The notes: generated from the sequence alone by a model not told the origin. Shown: positions 31,960 through 43,802, numbered from the stretch's first letter. The stretch: DNA of 64,000 nucleotides from Enoplolaimus lenunculus (GCA_030248215.1 JASANG010003292.1:1-64000), one strand, 5' to 3'. Numbers and translations: made by a program.

Positions 31960-33929
31960 CATGTGCCTAGTAAATAGGGTGTGTGTCTAAATCGTGTGTC
32001 TGTAAGTTATGGGTGGGTGTCTAAATTTCGTGTTCAAATGAACTAGTGAAATTTATATAATATTGCAAGGCTGTGTATAAAAAACCATTGTTTACCCCTG
32101 CAATATAGATTTTTAGTTGTGAGTGACAGTAGCAGCGTTGTCTGAAGACTAACGTTTAACCCAAATATGTAAAAGCCAGGTATTATAAAGAAGCAAACAG
32201 CAGCAAAAATAAAAAAACATAAATACGAAATGATTACAAGGATTTGTCTTATTGCTTGTCAGTAATATCTTTTTTCACACAAGCAAGAATACAAGGGCGA
32301 CGTTTGTCTGCCTGCTCTAGTTTGCGTTCGGCTTGAACTCGGGTGTATTTTTGACAATTGTGAACATGAAACGCACGCTTTCGGATCGAAAAATTGTTCA
32401 ATAAAAGTGTTGTAATCCGACGAATCCACATTATTACAAAAAGGCGAGCAAAGACGCTGATTATACTGGATCATAGTCCCAACTGTTTGTTTCGTGAATT
32501 GTTTGTCGTCTTTTGCTGGGACGTAGGGTCCAGGTTTATTATAGTTAAATACGATAAGCGAGTTTGAAAAAATATTGCAATGGAAAGTTTTTCAAATTGG
32601 CATTTGATTAGGGCTCGTATATTCAACTGTGTATGTATCAACTATCATCAGTTAGTAATAGGCTTTCAAATCTCACAGCGATTACAGTTATTGAACTCAA
32701 AATTGGTACAGAAATACAGCAAATCATATGCGAAAAATGTGCTCAATTTTGAGTCTCAGCATTCACTGGTTCGAAAATCACAAGACCTATCATCAACTGG
32801 TGATCGGTGCTATATACATATGTGACAACACAGGGTCTAGCGATAAAAATAAATCACAATGTTCGAAATTTTTATACATCAGGGATAAGAGATGGTCACA
32901 GGGATTCAATTGTGGTTTGTGGCTGTGTACGGCTACGTTGGGAACTATTGAAAGGTGAGCGATTTAGTTTGTTTTTTTTGTATATTTTTTATTTTTAAAT
33001 TTGTGTTTACACAAAATATAATCTGGTTGATTTGTTTGTATTTGTTGTACAGCGTTGATATATAACGCAAATACTATACGCAACGTTTTCCAATGTACAC
33101 AAAATTATATGTATTTTTGACTTGAAATTTTTTTGATTTTTCTACATGCGTTGATTATAAATGTGTATAAAGTGTATATCTCAGAATAACAACAATGCAC
33201 GTGACAATGTATACTATTTGTGTAAATTTGAATCCCCCCAAAAAAACTAATGTGTTGGATATTCACGAAAAATTTGATGAAAGGCGCCGCGAGTTTTTTA
33301 TGAAATATGTTCACATATCGACCATTTCGAAACGAACCACGGCTCGCGTTGTACCTGTACTTTTTTTGGTGCTGAATATTCAGTTGCTTGTTGCGGGCTG
33401 TCGCTGTTAGTCATCCAGCCGTACCTTGGTATAACCGCTCATGTTCAGTTTCACTGGCCCATATATAGTACAAGGCCGGTACGTATTCCGGCGGCACTGT
33501 TAATAGAGTAAGCTTAGTAGTGGGTCTAAAGTTCAAACGAGCTCTTATAGCTAACCAGTATTAGCTAGGATTGGCAAACAGGATTGTTAAGGCTGGTACG
33601 ATTAAATGTTGTATTACTATGTAAAGCTACGATCTTGGCCATTTCTAAGTGAGTTGATGGTTTCCGTTCGAAGGTGCCGTGTCCCAGGTACACAGATTCT
33701 GTTGGAAATGGGCCACTCCTGTCATTGTTACTGGGGCATTGCACGAGTTTGGTTGCTATGCTCTGAGGGTTGTTTCCTTATGTCAGTTGTAGTACGTGTG
33801 TATTATGTACTGTGGTTTGTATAGAAGAGGAATGTGTGTCTGCTGTGTGTGTCTGATGAATTGTTATGCGTGTGGCTGTATTTTGTTTATGTTTGAAGTG
33901 GTGTGGATTTTGTGTATTTTGTTATTGGA
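31960..33929. other. Gene-free interval containing one MITE A copy
   Basis: Low-complexity AT/GT-rich DNA with no convincing coding frame. Longest frames are under 85 codons and unlike known proteins. The one recognisable element is the family A copy at 32,609-32,840. Confidence 0.45.
32609..32840. mobile_element. MITE family A, stand-alone copy
   Basis: Left end AGGGCTCGTATATTCAAC with CAACTATCATCAGTTAGTAA; right end ACAAGACCTATCATCAACTG with GTGCTATATACATATGTGAC and AGGGTCTAGC. The ends are imperfect inverted repeats of about 60 bp around a core with CAGCATTCACTGGTTCGAAAA. It lacks the satellite found inside the 17,393-26,293 copy. Confidence 0.7.
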
Positions 33930-34122
33930 TCGCCTAGACACACACTGTGTATTGAGATACCCGAAGCGTGTTGAGACACCCAGAGTGTATTGAGACACCA
34001 GTGTATCGGGACATATACAGTCTATTGAGGCCTTGTGTACTGGGAGGTTTATTGAGATCTGCAGTGTATTGAAACACACACAGCGTAGTGAGAGACACAC
34101 AGCGTAGTGAGACACACAGTGA
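33930..34122. repeat. Degenerate GTGTATTGAGACAC minisatellite
   Basis: About ten imperfect units of roughly 18-22 bp around GTGTATTGAGACACCCAG, later drifting to AGCGTAGTGAGACACACAG. Tandem and non-coding. Confidence 0.75.
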
Positions 34123-34181
34123 ATTTTGTTTTGCAATATAATATAATATGAGACATGAAATATATATTACACAGTGTATAG

Positions 34182-34456
34182 AGCCCTATTCAAACATGCA
34201 AGTTTTTGCTGCGAGAACTTGCAGCTACAACTTGCACTTGCAAGTTGTGTCCGAAATCCCGTTCGAAAAACTTGCAGCTGCAAATAATTGCTTCAAAATC
34301 AAAGCTGGCAATTTAGTTCACATGTACGGATAACCATGCGAGTTCGCTGAATTTATTGCATCCGCTTTCTCATTGGCTGATGAAAAAAATGGAAGTTCTG
34401 TGTGCAGTTCGCAGCTCCAAGTTCTCGCAGCAAAAACTTGCACGTGTGAAAGGGCT
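34182..34456. mobile_element. MITE family G, 275 bp with about 44-bp inverted ends
   Basis: AGCCCTATTCAAACATGCAAG at the left matches, inverted, CTTGCACGTGTGAAAGGGCT at the right. The ends continue with TTTTTGCTGCGAGAACTTG on both sides. Only one copy is seen, so the target duplication and superfamily are unresolved. Confidence 0.75.
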
Positions 34457-36050
34457 TTATGGAATATAAGACACATTGGGTGCTTTAGTGTGTGAATATA
34501 AGACACCGAGACACAAATGTTAACATAAAATGTATTATTGTTGTTGTTCGCAGCGCCGAAAAGCAGATAAAACGTTTCGTGTTGGGCATATAAACGCGAT
34601 TAAAAAGAGTTTCGTTGTATTACAGTTTATATGATGGAAAGTCGTCGTTGTGTGTATTATGTGTATGTATAATTTGAACGCGAAATCGTTAGTGTTGGGA
34701 TTCCCAAGTTTGGTACGAAAATAACGCTGAAACGCGCCCGACTGCCTGGATTCAGCTGAGTTTAACGCGGTTATGGGCCTGGCAGAGAAGGGAGTAGATT
34801 TTAAAAACACAGCTATTTAAGGAGAGCGTTTACTACGTTACCGTAACAGGTTACAATAGAGACAAATCAAACCACTGATATCACAGTGTGTGAAATCAAT
34901 TCGTTCTGGCTTGCTCTGCTCGCAAAAAGGTTAACCTTAAAAGTTTTAAAAAATTGTATTTCAATGAGACCACAAAATTCTAGTGTTTGATTATGTGAAA
35001 AATATGCTTTGAATTTGTATTGGAATATATACAGGATTTTGTGTATTGTCTGATTCACAAAGGTGGTACTGTTGAACAGAAAAATTTAAAGTGTTATACA
35101 CTGTCATACATGCTTGGTCTGTAGTCTTCATAAGTAAACGTTATGAGCAGTTTGACCATGTGTACAAAAAACGTGTAAAGTTTTTAATTTGTTCAATTAA
35201 TATCACGCTGTCAGTACACAAAGAATATTCGGAACCTGTACTGTAAACAGAATAGTTGGTATGGCTGTTGAATGAGGTAGAGTATTTGTGATACTCAAGC
35301 ACATGAAAATGTACATGTGGCTCGGAAAGTCGAATAAACTATGAAAGTAGTGCCAACGTGGCCAACGCTGCTTCACGTGATAAACAGACAAAAACCAGGA
35401 AAGTATCCGCGAATAGGGTTTGGATCAAAATTTGAACGCAGATTTCAAATTGTGGAAATTTTGCGCCGTTCAAGTCGTAGACAAACCATAGCGATGCGTA
35501 GTTTCAAATGGCGATCAGTATTAACTCGAGAAATGTTAATGGTTATATTTTATTGATGTATTGCATCTTAATGCATGTCAGCTATTTGTAACGGCATAGT
35601 TTACGTTGTTTTGCCTGGTGGGGGCGTACGGAGGTGTGGTGAATAGTTCCTGATTGGTTATGTTATATGATTGGATGTAATTGACAACCAATTAGATTTT
35701 CGTCAGAGTGTGGCCAATCAGAATTGTTCTAGATATATAAGATTTGGATTACTGTAGGTAACAGTTGAGAGGGTACTGTAGGTTAGAGTTTTCCGATATT
35801 TTTGACATTGAGTGGAATGGTAATATCGTGAATCACCCAATTCGGTATGAGATTTCTGAGACGAGTCATACACAGCCTGTAAATGCTGACGTGCAGCAGT
35901 AACTACGTTAAATGAAAGTGATTCGTGCAAAAATACTTAATGGACTGAGAGTACCATACATGAGCGGCCAACTAAAGTTGGAACGAACTGGCTGATTGAT
36001 CCTTTAATGGTCCAAAAAATTGTTTCTGGCAGCCGCAGCAACGGTATATC
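34457..36050. other. Gene-free interval
   Basis: Unassigned AT-rich sequence. A frame at 35,341-35,556 has fairly even composition but no recognisable protein and no splice context. A cluster of ATTGGTTA and CCAATCAG motifs lies at 35,650-35,725. Nothing here is annotated as a gene. Confidence 0.4.
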
Positions 36051-36438
36051 CTGGGTGCAATCGAAATTCCGATTCAAAACGATGTTCGACTACGATTCTG
36101 ATTTCACAATCAGTCGGAGTCGGGGTATTAAAATTTGAATTTTAGGCCTACTTGGGATGCGTTATAAAAATTCTTTGTCATTTGTTAAAATTGCTTTCGA
36201 TGAGTTAACTTATCAATGTTTATAGCCTATCTTTTTAGAACCAAAAAATGCCACTCTGTTGATGCGACCTTTTTTGAATATTGTTGCCAGTAACAGACAT
36301 TCTAAATCAATGTATTTGTCAATACAAATTATCCGTAGTCGCAAAATTTGTAGTTTCGATTCCGATTACAATTCTGGTATAAGTTTGCCTGTTCAGGGCT
36401 CCGATTCTGGTGTTATCCAGTTGCGCTTTGCACCCTTG
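36051..36438. mobile_element. hAT-like MITE, CAGGGTGCAAAGCGG subfamily
   Basis: Ends CTGGGTGCAATCGAAATTCC and GCGCTTTGCACCCTTG enclose the same core as 3,849-4,229 (GTTGCCAGTAACAGACATTC, AATACAAATTATCCGTAGTC). Flanks share TATATC but not a full octamer. Confidence 0.75.
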
Positions 36439-36584
36439 ATATATCAATATTTTTTACGGTTGTTTTTGTGGCAGATTCCAGTGCTTAACTTCGAAATTGT
36501 TTCAAAAGCTGCAAATAATATCGGGTGACAGTAGGAAGTACGGAACAGTTTAAAACTTGAATTCAAAGTTGTTAGAAATTAGGA

Positions 36585-36742
36585 CGAAACCCGTAGCCAA
36601 AGAAGGTGGCAGGAGTGGCTCACCCCACCTGGAAAAATTTTGGCCCCCTAGAAGGTTTTCAATCTTGCTTGTAAGTCATTGAAAATCCTTGACTGCCCCT
36701 CGTGGAAAATCCCCCCAGCAAGGTGTACTGGCTACGGGTCTG
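36585..36742. mobile_element. MITE family B copy with perfect 8-bp duplication
   Basis: A 158-bp element with CGAAACCCGTAGCCAAAG and TGGCTACGGGTCTG ends, flanked by AATTAGGA (36,577-36,584 and 36,743-36,750). Core: CCCCCTAGAAGGTTTTCAAT, CTTGCTTGTAAGTCATTGAA. CAG-type ends plus an 8-bp duplication point to hAT. Confidence 0.85.
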
Positions 36743-37621
36743 AATTAGGAGAAACTTGTGGTTATAGACAGAGAGAAGTTGATGAAACACCAGGAATAAT
36801 ATGATCGCAATTGAAAGGAAGGCAGCTGTCGGGTTACTTGAATATTGCAAACAAGACTATTGCACATAACTCGGCCAGATGCAAACAATTTTTGCCCAAA
36901 ATTTGTACGCGGATAGATGTAATGACTATTATTAACTTCACGGACGAAACGATTGTTTCGAAGTCGAAACTGTCAGCATGTACATTCAAGAGGGGTTACT
37001 CAGTCCATGACCGTTGGCAGCGGTCAATAAGATCCAACAATGTATCCGACGATATACAAAAGCAAAGCATATGAAAGCGTGACAAAAATATTAAACAATA
37101 TAAAAATCTATTGAATCAACTACGAAAATAAATTGTGCCTGCGAAAGAAGTTTGGGCTGAGTATTTTGGTCGGAACAGTACCGGTGTCACCTGTTAATTG
37201 TTACCCCGGAAGAACTAAACCAGTTTAATTATTCCACACATGCCGGTAGTGTTATTCCACCACACTTCCCCCTGTATAATTTTTCCACGATTCAATTATA
37301 CTTGATTAAGCCGTCACCCTATGTTTTGTTTAATACTGTTCAGGGTAGACATGGGTAACCGAGTGCGAAATTATTATTGCCACTGTGGATTTTCTTTCCA
37401 CTACAATTTTCGTGTATTCGACATTAGAATCCCGGGGAAGTATGTATTCGACATTAAGATCCCGGGGGAAGTAATGGGTGCTATCTAAAATTTTGATCAA
37501 TCAAAAACTGTCAAATTTTGCTTTTGGAAAATTTTTCATTGCTGCAAAAACAAGTATCTTTGCAGGCAGTTTTTATACATACTTGCAATCGGTAAATTAA
37601 ACAATTCGATCATGGTATAAC

Positions 37622-38014
37622 CAAGGGTTCCAACAGGAACTAAATTTTGCCGGAACAGGACAGGAATCAGAATTTGAAATAATTTTCATCACCGAATTAC
37701 TGTTGAACATTTTACAAAACTTGTCAAAAAATGGCTTAAGAGAATATTCAGCTATTTCATCAGTAAGTTTTGCGGAAACACATCAGGAACAATATTTAGT
37801 AACAAAATTAAATTGAACTAGGCACTAAAACATTAATTTTGACATAAAATTTTTTCAAAGACAAAGTTTCCAATATTTTTATGATTATAAATTAGTTGCC
37901 ACAAAACCGTAAAAATTCCGGTTCCTGCATCTTTCAATGCAGGAACACGAACAGGAACAGGAATTGAATTTTGGCAGGAATTCCGGCCGGAACGGGGATT
38001 CCGGTCGCACCCTG
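37622..38014. mobile_element. hAT-like MITE, CAGGGTTCCAACAGGAAC subfamily
   Basis: Begins CAAGGGTTCCAACAGGAAC, ends GATTCCGGTCGCACCCTG, with AATTCCGGCCGGAACGG near the right end. Closely related to 50,897-51,288. No clear target duplication. Confidence 0.75.
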
Positions 38015-38621
38015 CAAATATCCATTTTTGCTAGAAATTTGGTGTCCGTTTTTGTAATACAGAAATATTGGAAAGTTGGTTATTTTTAGCTTTAAGTTAA
38101 ATTTTTCGGGCAGCCCAGTAACAGGATGCATCCTTTAAAATTGTGTTGACAGAAAAAATCAAAGTCCGTTTCTGGTCAAATAAATTCGCCAGTCAGTGCG
38201 CAAAATAATCGTAATACAAGCCTCAGTGTTTGAAAAATTCAATATGCATTTTAAAATTCAGAGGTTCACATCTATAAAAATGCTTACGGACGGTCTGCGC
38301 TTTGTTCTAAACTGAAAAATGTGTCAAAATATATCGCTTGTTTTGGTTTAAAAATTTATCAGTAAGCTGAAACTTAACATTTTTACTTCAATGCAGCCGG
38401 TTTAGCCGGAAGCGATAAATACCCGAGCCGAAGGGTCAATAAATGTTATTGGTTCTGAAAAAACTAAAGTTATAGAGAAATCAAAATAGTAGTACACGAA
38501 TTATGAATGTTGGATCAAAAAATGCAAAATCGCACTGAACAAATAAAATGTGAACAATTACTTAAAAATTTTTTGTTGCGAAATATTTGAAATTCAGCAA
38601 AAATTGCGGTCGTTTCGGTTA

Positions 38622-39190
38622 TGCACGCGTTTACCCAAAAATGGTTCGATTTTGAAAATGTTTGCATATTGGAGCTTCTCATGACCTCTCCTGATCATTT
38701 CACGGCTAAATTTGAATTTTTGCAAAATTCGATTTTTAAGGGCCAAAGGCCCCCTTGGGACCCAAAAAAAATTTTGTCACGAAGTTTCACAAAAATGTAT
38801 CATTAGATACAGCTTGCGGAGCTGAGTTCAATGGTGTTAAATTTTTCGCAATCAGCCGTTAGTAACGAGTTATCAAATTACTCATTTGGCGCGCTGCCAA
38901 CGATTTGGGACGGCACCAAATCAGTTATTTGACCATAATTCGATAACCAATTGTCTAATTTCGGAACCTTTAAAACCATTCAGCTCAGCTCTGCGAGCTG
39001 CGTCGAATAATATATAGTTTGTCAAGCCTTTTGAAAAAAACTTTTTATGGGTCCCAAGGGGCGACCTCGAGATCAAAAATCGAATTTTTCAAAAATTCAA
39101 ATTTAGGTGCGGAAATATCAGGGTAGGTCGTGAGAAGCTCAAATATGCAAAAACATTTAATTCCAATGAAATGGGTAAACGCGGGCTGAA
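38622..39190. mobile_element. MITE family H, about 570 bp with about 150-bp inverted ends
   Basis: Left arm 38,622-38,775 (GCACGCGTTTACCCAAAAATG, TATTGGAGCTTCTCATGACC, CCCCCTTGGGACCCA) pairs with right arm 39,040-39,190 (TGGGTCCCAAGGGGCGACC, GGTCGTGAGAAGCTCAAATA, TGGGTAAACGCGGGC). Arm identity is moderate by eye. The core has no coding frame of note. Single copy here. Confidence 0.75.
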
Positions 39191-39248
39191 AGAGGGATAA
39201 CGAAAATGACCCATTTTACCAAAGCCCGGAGGAAGTTGCTAAATAGTA

Positions 39249-39519
39249 TTAACCCTTTCTCACATGAATATTTTCTATTTCCCCTGAGACCTACTTTTAT
39301 GCTAGGATTCGAACTCCGGTGACTGGAGTGGGAGGCGTATACCATCACCACTCAGCTATACGAGCTTGACGCTCGAGCCCGAGGGGGCTCTCACGTCTTC
39401 TGGTGATTTAGTACTATGTATACGTGTTGCAATTGTTAAACACGGTGCTATAAATACTATTTAACGTATAGACATTGCGCTGAGTTGCCTACAGGCAACT
39501 CAATGTGAGAAGGGGTTAA
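39249..39519 (-). mobile_element. piggyBac-like MITE carrying a tRNA-Gly-like segment, copy 2
   Basis: A 271-bp copy with TTAA on both sides (39,249-39,252 and 39,516-39,519) and matching ends CCCTTTCTCACAT / ATGTGAGAAGGGG. On the minus strand: TAGCTGAGTGGTGATGG, GCCTCCCACTCCAG and GAGTTCGAATCCTAGC. It is near-identical to 25,838-26,106 with scattered substitutions, so the tRNA-like part has moved as a fixed part of the element. Confidence 0.85.
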
Positions 39520-39643
39520 GGGACAATTCCGCGTGGGAAATTCGGCTGAACAAATAATTTAATTCAGAGGTATAAAATGTAGGTATTTTTTGGGTCAATA
39601 CAATTCACATTTGAATGGTACAAACGGACACTAAATACAACAC

Positions 39644-39810
39644 CGGGTCCGTAGCAAGAGGGTGCCAAGAGACGCTCAACCGCACCTGTTGTAAACATTT
39701 TGCAGCCCCCTTAATATTTTCAACCTTGCTGGTAATTCATCGAAAATACTTGTATGCTCCGCCTGAAAATTGTGACGCTTCTCTGGCAATGTAAGCTGGC
39801 TATGAGCCTG
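39644..39810. mobile_element. MITE family B copy
   Basis: Begins CGGGTCCGTAGCAAGAGG and ends GCTGGCTATGAGCCTG, with core AATATTTTCAACCTTGCTGG. More diverged than most copies; no target duplication visible. Confidence 0.65.
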
Positions 39811-39944
39811 GATAGTGGTGTCACAAAAAAGAATACTTGAAAGGCATCCAAACAATGAACGGAACAAAGCGAACCTCGTAACTTTTTGGAGCGTTTGCGA
39901 AGCCGGCCCGTGTACAAATCGGGGGCGAGACGTTTTTCTGTAGG

Positions 39945-40091
39945 ACTGCAATAAAGTAAGCTTAAGCTTTAGACTAATTTTTTTGCTTGGCTTAGACCCA
40001 GGCTTAGGAATATGTCTATTCTTCTTACGCTTACGCTTAGGCTTAAGCTTAGGTTTATAATACTGTTCCGCCCCTGTTCTTTACATTGGCC
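39945..40091. mobile_element. MITE family F copy, one end eroded
   Basis: GCTTACGCTTAGGCTTAAGC and CCGCCCCTGTTCTTTACATT match, inverted, the intact copy at 41,649-41,839. The left end is not clear. Confidence 0.6.
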
Positions 40092-40435
40092 GCGAACTTT
40101 TTTTGGTGATCTTGAAATTGTTTTGTTGACAATTTTTGTGCCAAAAGCAATGTCGCCCCCGTTGTCAATTTGCAAATTTCGACCAATGGCATTGGTTATT
40201 AATACATTGACCAATTTGGTATTTTAATAGTATATATATTTCTGTTCTGTAGCTATATATACTTGAGCCTATTTGCATATAAGACGGAAAATGTATATTT
40301 TCGAGAGAAAGCCTCAAATGTTGATTGGAAAAATTTAATATTTGCCTGATTTTTCAAAATATAATATTTTGTGTGCGGTGTCTTTATCGTCAAGCGGACC
40401 TTGAATTAATTTTTATCCATTGAACGGCCCATGTT

Positions 40436-40618
40436 ACTTTAAGTGGCGTCCAGGTTTCTGGTGGGTCTATAAAAAGCGTAGGTTTTGATTCTAGATTACA
40501 TTTTTATGCTTACATTTAGGCCTAGGGCTTAGGCTTACGAACATATTTTTACAACGTTTAGGCTTAGGCTTAGGAATACATTTAATCTACTGTTACACTC
40601 CTTAAAGTAACATTGGCC
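40436..40618. mobile_element. MITE family F copy with approximate 8-bp duplication
   Basis: GGCCCATGTTACTTTAAGTG at the left and TTAAAGTAACATTGGCC at the right. Flanks CATTGAAC and AATTGAGC agree at 6 of 8. Internal TTAGGCTTAGGCTTAGGAA. Confidence 0.7.
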
Positions 40619-41262
40619 AATTGAGCAGTGCCGGAGCAGGCACGGGTGGGGGTTACCCATACATTCCGGGGTGGAGCACCCCGAACTCGCGAGCGAAGCG
40701 AGCGTGATGCCAGATTCATTTCAAAACTTAAGCGGTTTTTGGTTCGGGCCCCCAAATGGGGGTATGGGGGGTGGCTGCTCAGGACCTGCAATTGAAGTGT
40801 AGTAGTGCTGTTGCAAGCTGAACGAAGCCACATTTTTCTGGCAAACATGCGAAATTTGCTTGCCGAAATCAGGCTTAACGGTAATAATAGCGTCCAAACT
40901 CAGAACTGGGACCCGACAGGCCTTTGACTGCTGTTTGCACATTTCCCGCATGTTTAAAGTTAGTGCTCAGACAAAGGCTCAGGGCCAAATACACCGTTTT
41001 CACGGCGCAACGGGATATTAATTTACCGGAACCGGGTAGGGAATTTTAACCGGAACGGGATGTTAACCGGATGTAACGTCTCAATATTGGAATATTGTGA
41101 ACAACACTGTTCCACAATTTCCAGTCGATCTAAAGTATATGTTTACTGAGTTTAGATTCGCTATTTAGATTGTATGTATATGTTTGTGATTTTGCTTCGG
41201 TATGAAAAAAACGTAAGCTTCCTGATTGGCCAATAAATGTAGTCACAGCAAAAAGTGTAATA

Positions 41263-41423
41263 TCTTCGGTCAAGGGGGGGCAAGGAGGCCTTAGCCCCCT
41301 GGAAAAATTTTGGCTTCCTCTAGAACATTTTCAACCTTGCTTGTAAGTCACTGAAAACCTTTAAAATGCGCCTCGTGAATAATTTCTAACCCCCCCTAGC
41401 AAGGTTGGCTGGCTACGGGCCTG
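41263..41423. mobile_element. MITE family B copy
   Basis: Core CATTTTCAACCTTGCTTGTA, right end GGCTGGCTACGGGCCTG. The left end is altered by a G run. Confidence 0.6.
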
Positions 41424-41648
41424 GATATTGTAAATATCGGGCAGGGTTATACAGGATACTTTAGGCAAATACGGATGCCTGTTTTGTGCTGGATAAAAAC
41501 CGGATATCCGGTCGCGCGATTTGACCATCATTTCCAAAACCAAGCTTTACGCCTGTAGGCTGAGCGTATTTGGCTTTTGAAATGGCACAATTTCAGAGGT
41601 ATACACAAGGGAAGGGTTAAAACGAAAACGTTCCTTCATTGATGTTTT

Positions 41649-41839
41649 GGCCAATGTAAAGAACAGGGGCGAAACAGTATTATAAGCATATTCCTAAGCC
41701 TAAGCCTAAGCATAAACCTAAACGTAAGAATGAGCATATTCGTAAGCCTAAGCCGGGCAAAAAAAGTTGGTCTAAACCTTAAACTTACTCTATTCTAGTC
41801 CCACACAAAAACGTTTCGCCCCTGGTCTTTACATGGGCC
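41649..41839. mobile_element. MITE family F reference copy with perfect 8-bp duplication
   Basis: A 191-bp element: GGCCAATGTAAAGAACAGG at the left, CCTGGTCTTTACATGGGCC at the right, flanked by GATGTTTT (41,641-41,648 and 41,840-41,847). The interior is mostly CCTAAGCCTAAGC-type hexamer repeats, the reverse complement of TTAGGC. Confidence 0.85.
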
Positions 41840-41984
41840 GATGTTTTTGAAGACCAAAGACAAGAATGAAATTTTTTAGCAGGCTTTAGTTGCAAAGGAT
41901 TTGAGTTTTTAATTTCTACAGCTTTTTGTTCATAAGCGTCAAAATTTGATGCTGTATCGAAGCCATTTGCTTGAATACACATGC

Positions 41985-42416
41985 AGAATTGCACTAGAAC
42001 TCTTGTTCTGGCAGCAAAATTCGTGTAAAAATTCGGCACCTATTTTTGATTTCCGGAATTCTATCAAGACACAGGAACCGGAATTTTTTGCTAGCAAATT
42101 ATTCATAATGAGAGTTAAAACATTAAAAATATTGTCGTTGCAAAATAAGTTGTAGTTTCGAAATGAATGTCTTTGCAACTGGTCAACTTTGTAGTTCACA
42201 TTTTGTTAAAAATTGTTCCGGTTACAAATCTGATGCGTTTTCGCAAAACTTGATGATGAAATCGATGAACATTTGCGCGGACGTCACAACAACAGTTTTG
42301 CCGGGTTTTCTAAGCATTTCAACGGTAATAAAGCAAGGAAAATGTTCGCGTTCCGACAAACCATTCAACGCCCCGGTTCGTGTTCCGGTAAAATTTAGTT
42401 CCTGTTGCAATCCATG
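41985..42416. mobile_element. hAT-like MITE relic, CAGGGTTCCAACAGGAAC subfamily, reversed
   Basis: The right end reads GTTCCTGTTGCAATCCATG, the reverse complement of the family's left end. CTTTGTAGTTCACATTTTG and TTGATGATGAAATCGATG are shared in reverse with the other copies. A family F fragment follows at 42,420-42,500. Confidence 0.55.
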
Positions 42417-42719
42417 CTATGGCCCGTGTTACTTTAAGGGGCGTCCAGGTTTCTGTTGGGCCTATAAAAGAGTAGGTTTAGATTGTAGATTACATTTTTT
42501 AGTTTGTTTGGGGTAAATGCTGAGACTGTAGTTGGGGATACCCAAACGAATTAAACCAAGCATTCAAATCGAGAGGAGAAGACAGTACAATATCAAATGA
42601 ACCAAAATTTCGACATATTTTCATTGAATTTGTCCCGGATTTCGGCCCACGTAAAGATCAGGCGCGGAACATTTTTCTGAGTGACTGCAATAGAGTAAGC
42701 TGGTTTTGTTCAGGCGACG

Positions 42720-42968
42720 GTTTTGAGAATTTTTGCCAGCTAACAGACACCCTAAATCAATAATAATATACTTGTAAATACGCTATTATCAGCAGTGGCA
42801 GATCCAGGATGTCAAAATGGGGGGGGGGGGGCAAAATTTCACAGGTAATAAACTTACTTTTGACCCGCACACAAACCAAGAATTATCTGCCATTGATTAT
42901 CAGTATACTCACAAAATTTGTAGTTCCGATTCCGATTCTGGTATAATCCAATTTCGGTTTGCACCCTG
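42720..42968. mobile_element. hAT-like MITE relic interrupted by MITE family C
   Basis: TTTTTGCCAGCTAACAGACACC and AATTTCGGTTTGCACCCTG belong to the CAGGGTGCAAAGCGG subfamily. The element is split by the family C insertion at 42,793-42,895. Confidence 0.7.
42793..42895. mobile_element. MITE family C copy with perfect 8-bp duplication
   Basis: A 103-bp insertion with ends CAGTGGCAGATCC and ATCTGCCATTG, flanked by ATTATCAG (42,785-42,792 and 42,896-42,903). The interrupted host element dates it as younger than that hAT-like copy. CAGTGGC ends and an 8-bp duplication again indicate hAT. Confidence 0.85.
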
Positions 42969-43174
42969 AAATGTAGTTTTTTTCTGGTTCCATAGTTACA
43001 TTCGGAAGAAGGTATGTTTTGTAATAATAGGTTTTAGTTGATTTTTTTCGATCATTAATGCAGTTTTAATTGCAAACCAGAGCAAAGTTTGGTATTTTAA
43101 AATTAGTCATCGTCGGTTCAGTTCCACTCAGTTAGTTAATTCGGGTTGTTACGCCATTTTTTGCGTTAACCGTT

Positions 43175-43297
43175 CGGGCCCGTTGCGGCCCCCCTAGAAG
43201 AATTTCAACCTTGCTTGTAAGTCATTGAAAACCTTTAAATGCCCCTCCTGAAAAATTTTTAGCCCCGCCCTAGCAAGGTGAGCTGGCTACGGACCTG
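43175..43297. mobile_element. MITE family B copy with perfect 8-bp duplication
   Basis: CGGGCCCGTTGCGGCCCC to GCTGGCTACGGACCTG, flanked by TAACCGTT (43,167-43,174 and 43,298-43,305). Shorter than the usual 160-170 bp. Confidence 0.8.
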
Positions 43298-43802
43298 TAA
43301 CCGTTGTTGTTAAGCTTGAAGTTTCTGTCAAGTTAGGCATCGGTTTCATAACTTTACAAAAATATATATCAGTCTTCCATGTTAATACTTCGAGGGGAGT
43401 GTCATTTTTTTCGCGAGAGTTTAACAGAATAAGCTTAAGCGTTAAGTTTTTTGCGTAAGTTTAACCTTTGGCCTAGGCTTAATTATACGGTTACCTTTAC
43501 GCTGAGGTTTAGACTACGGTTAGACATTAGCTTATATTATTAACGTTTTTACGGATTTTTTTAAATTCATTTGTCGCTGTTCGAGATTCGCGATTCTTGC
43601 TAACCCTGCAGCAAGGAATTACTTACTCGCGGTGTCAAGTGGTTCCACCCAACCTTGACGCTCCAACTGTGTTAAAACCAATATTTTTTTTAAGATTTAG
43701 CGCTAAAATGGCGTTCAATTTCTCGTTCGCTTCGCTCGCGAGTTTTTTTCAACGAATATATCTCGTGCGAACCTCCCGTTTTAGAAATGGGAAAAAAAGA
43801 AG

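Noticed and set aside
39945-41760. Interstitial telomere tract
   Set aside because: The CCTAAG/GGCTTA hexamers are imperfect and confined to MITE family F interiors, so they were treated as part of that element.
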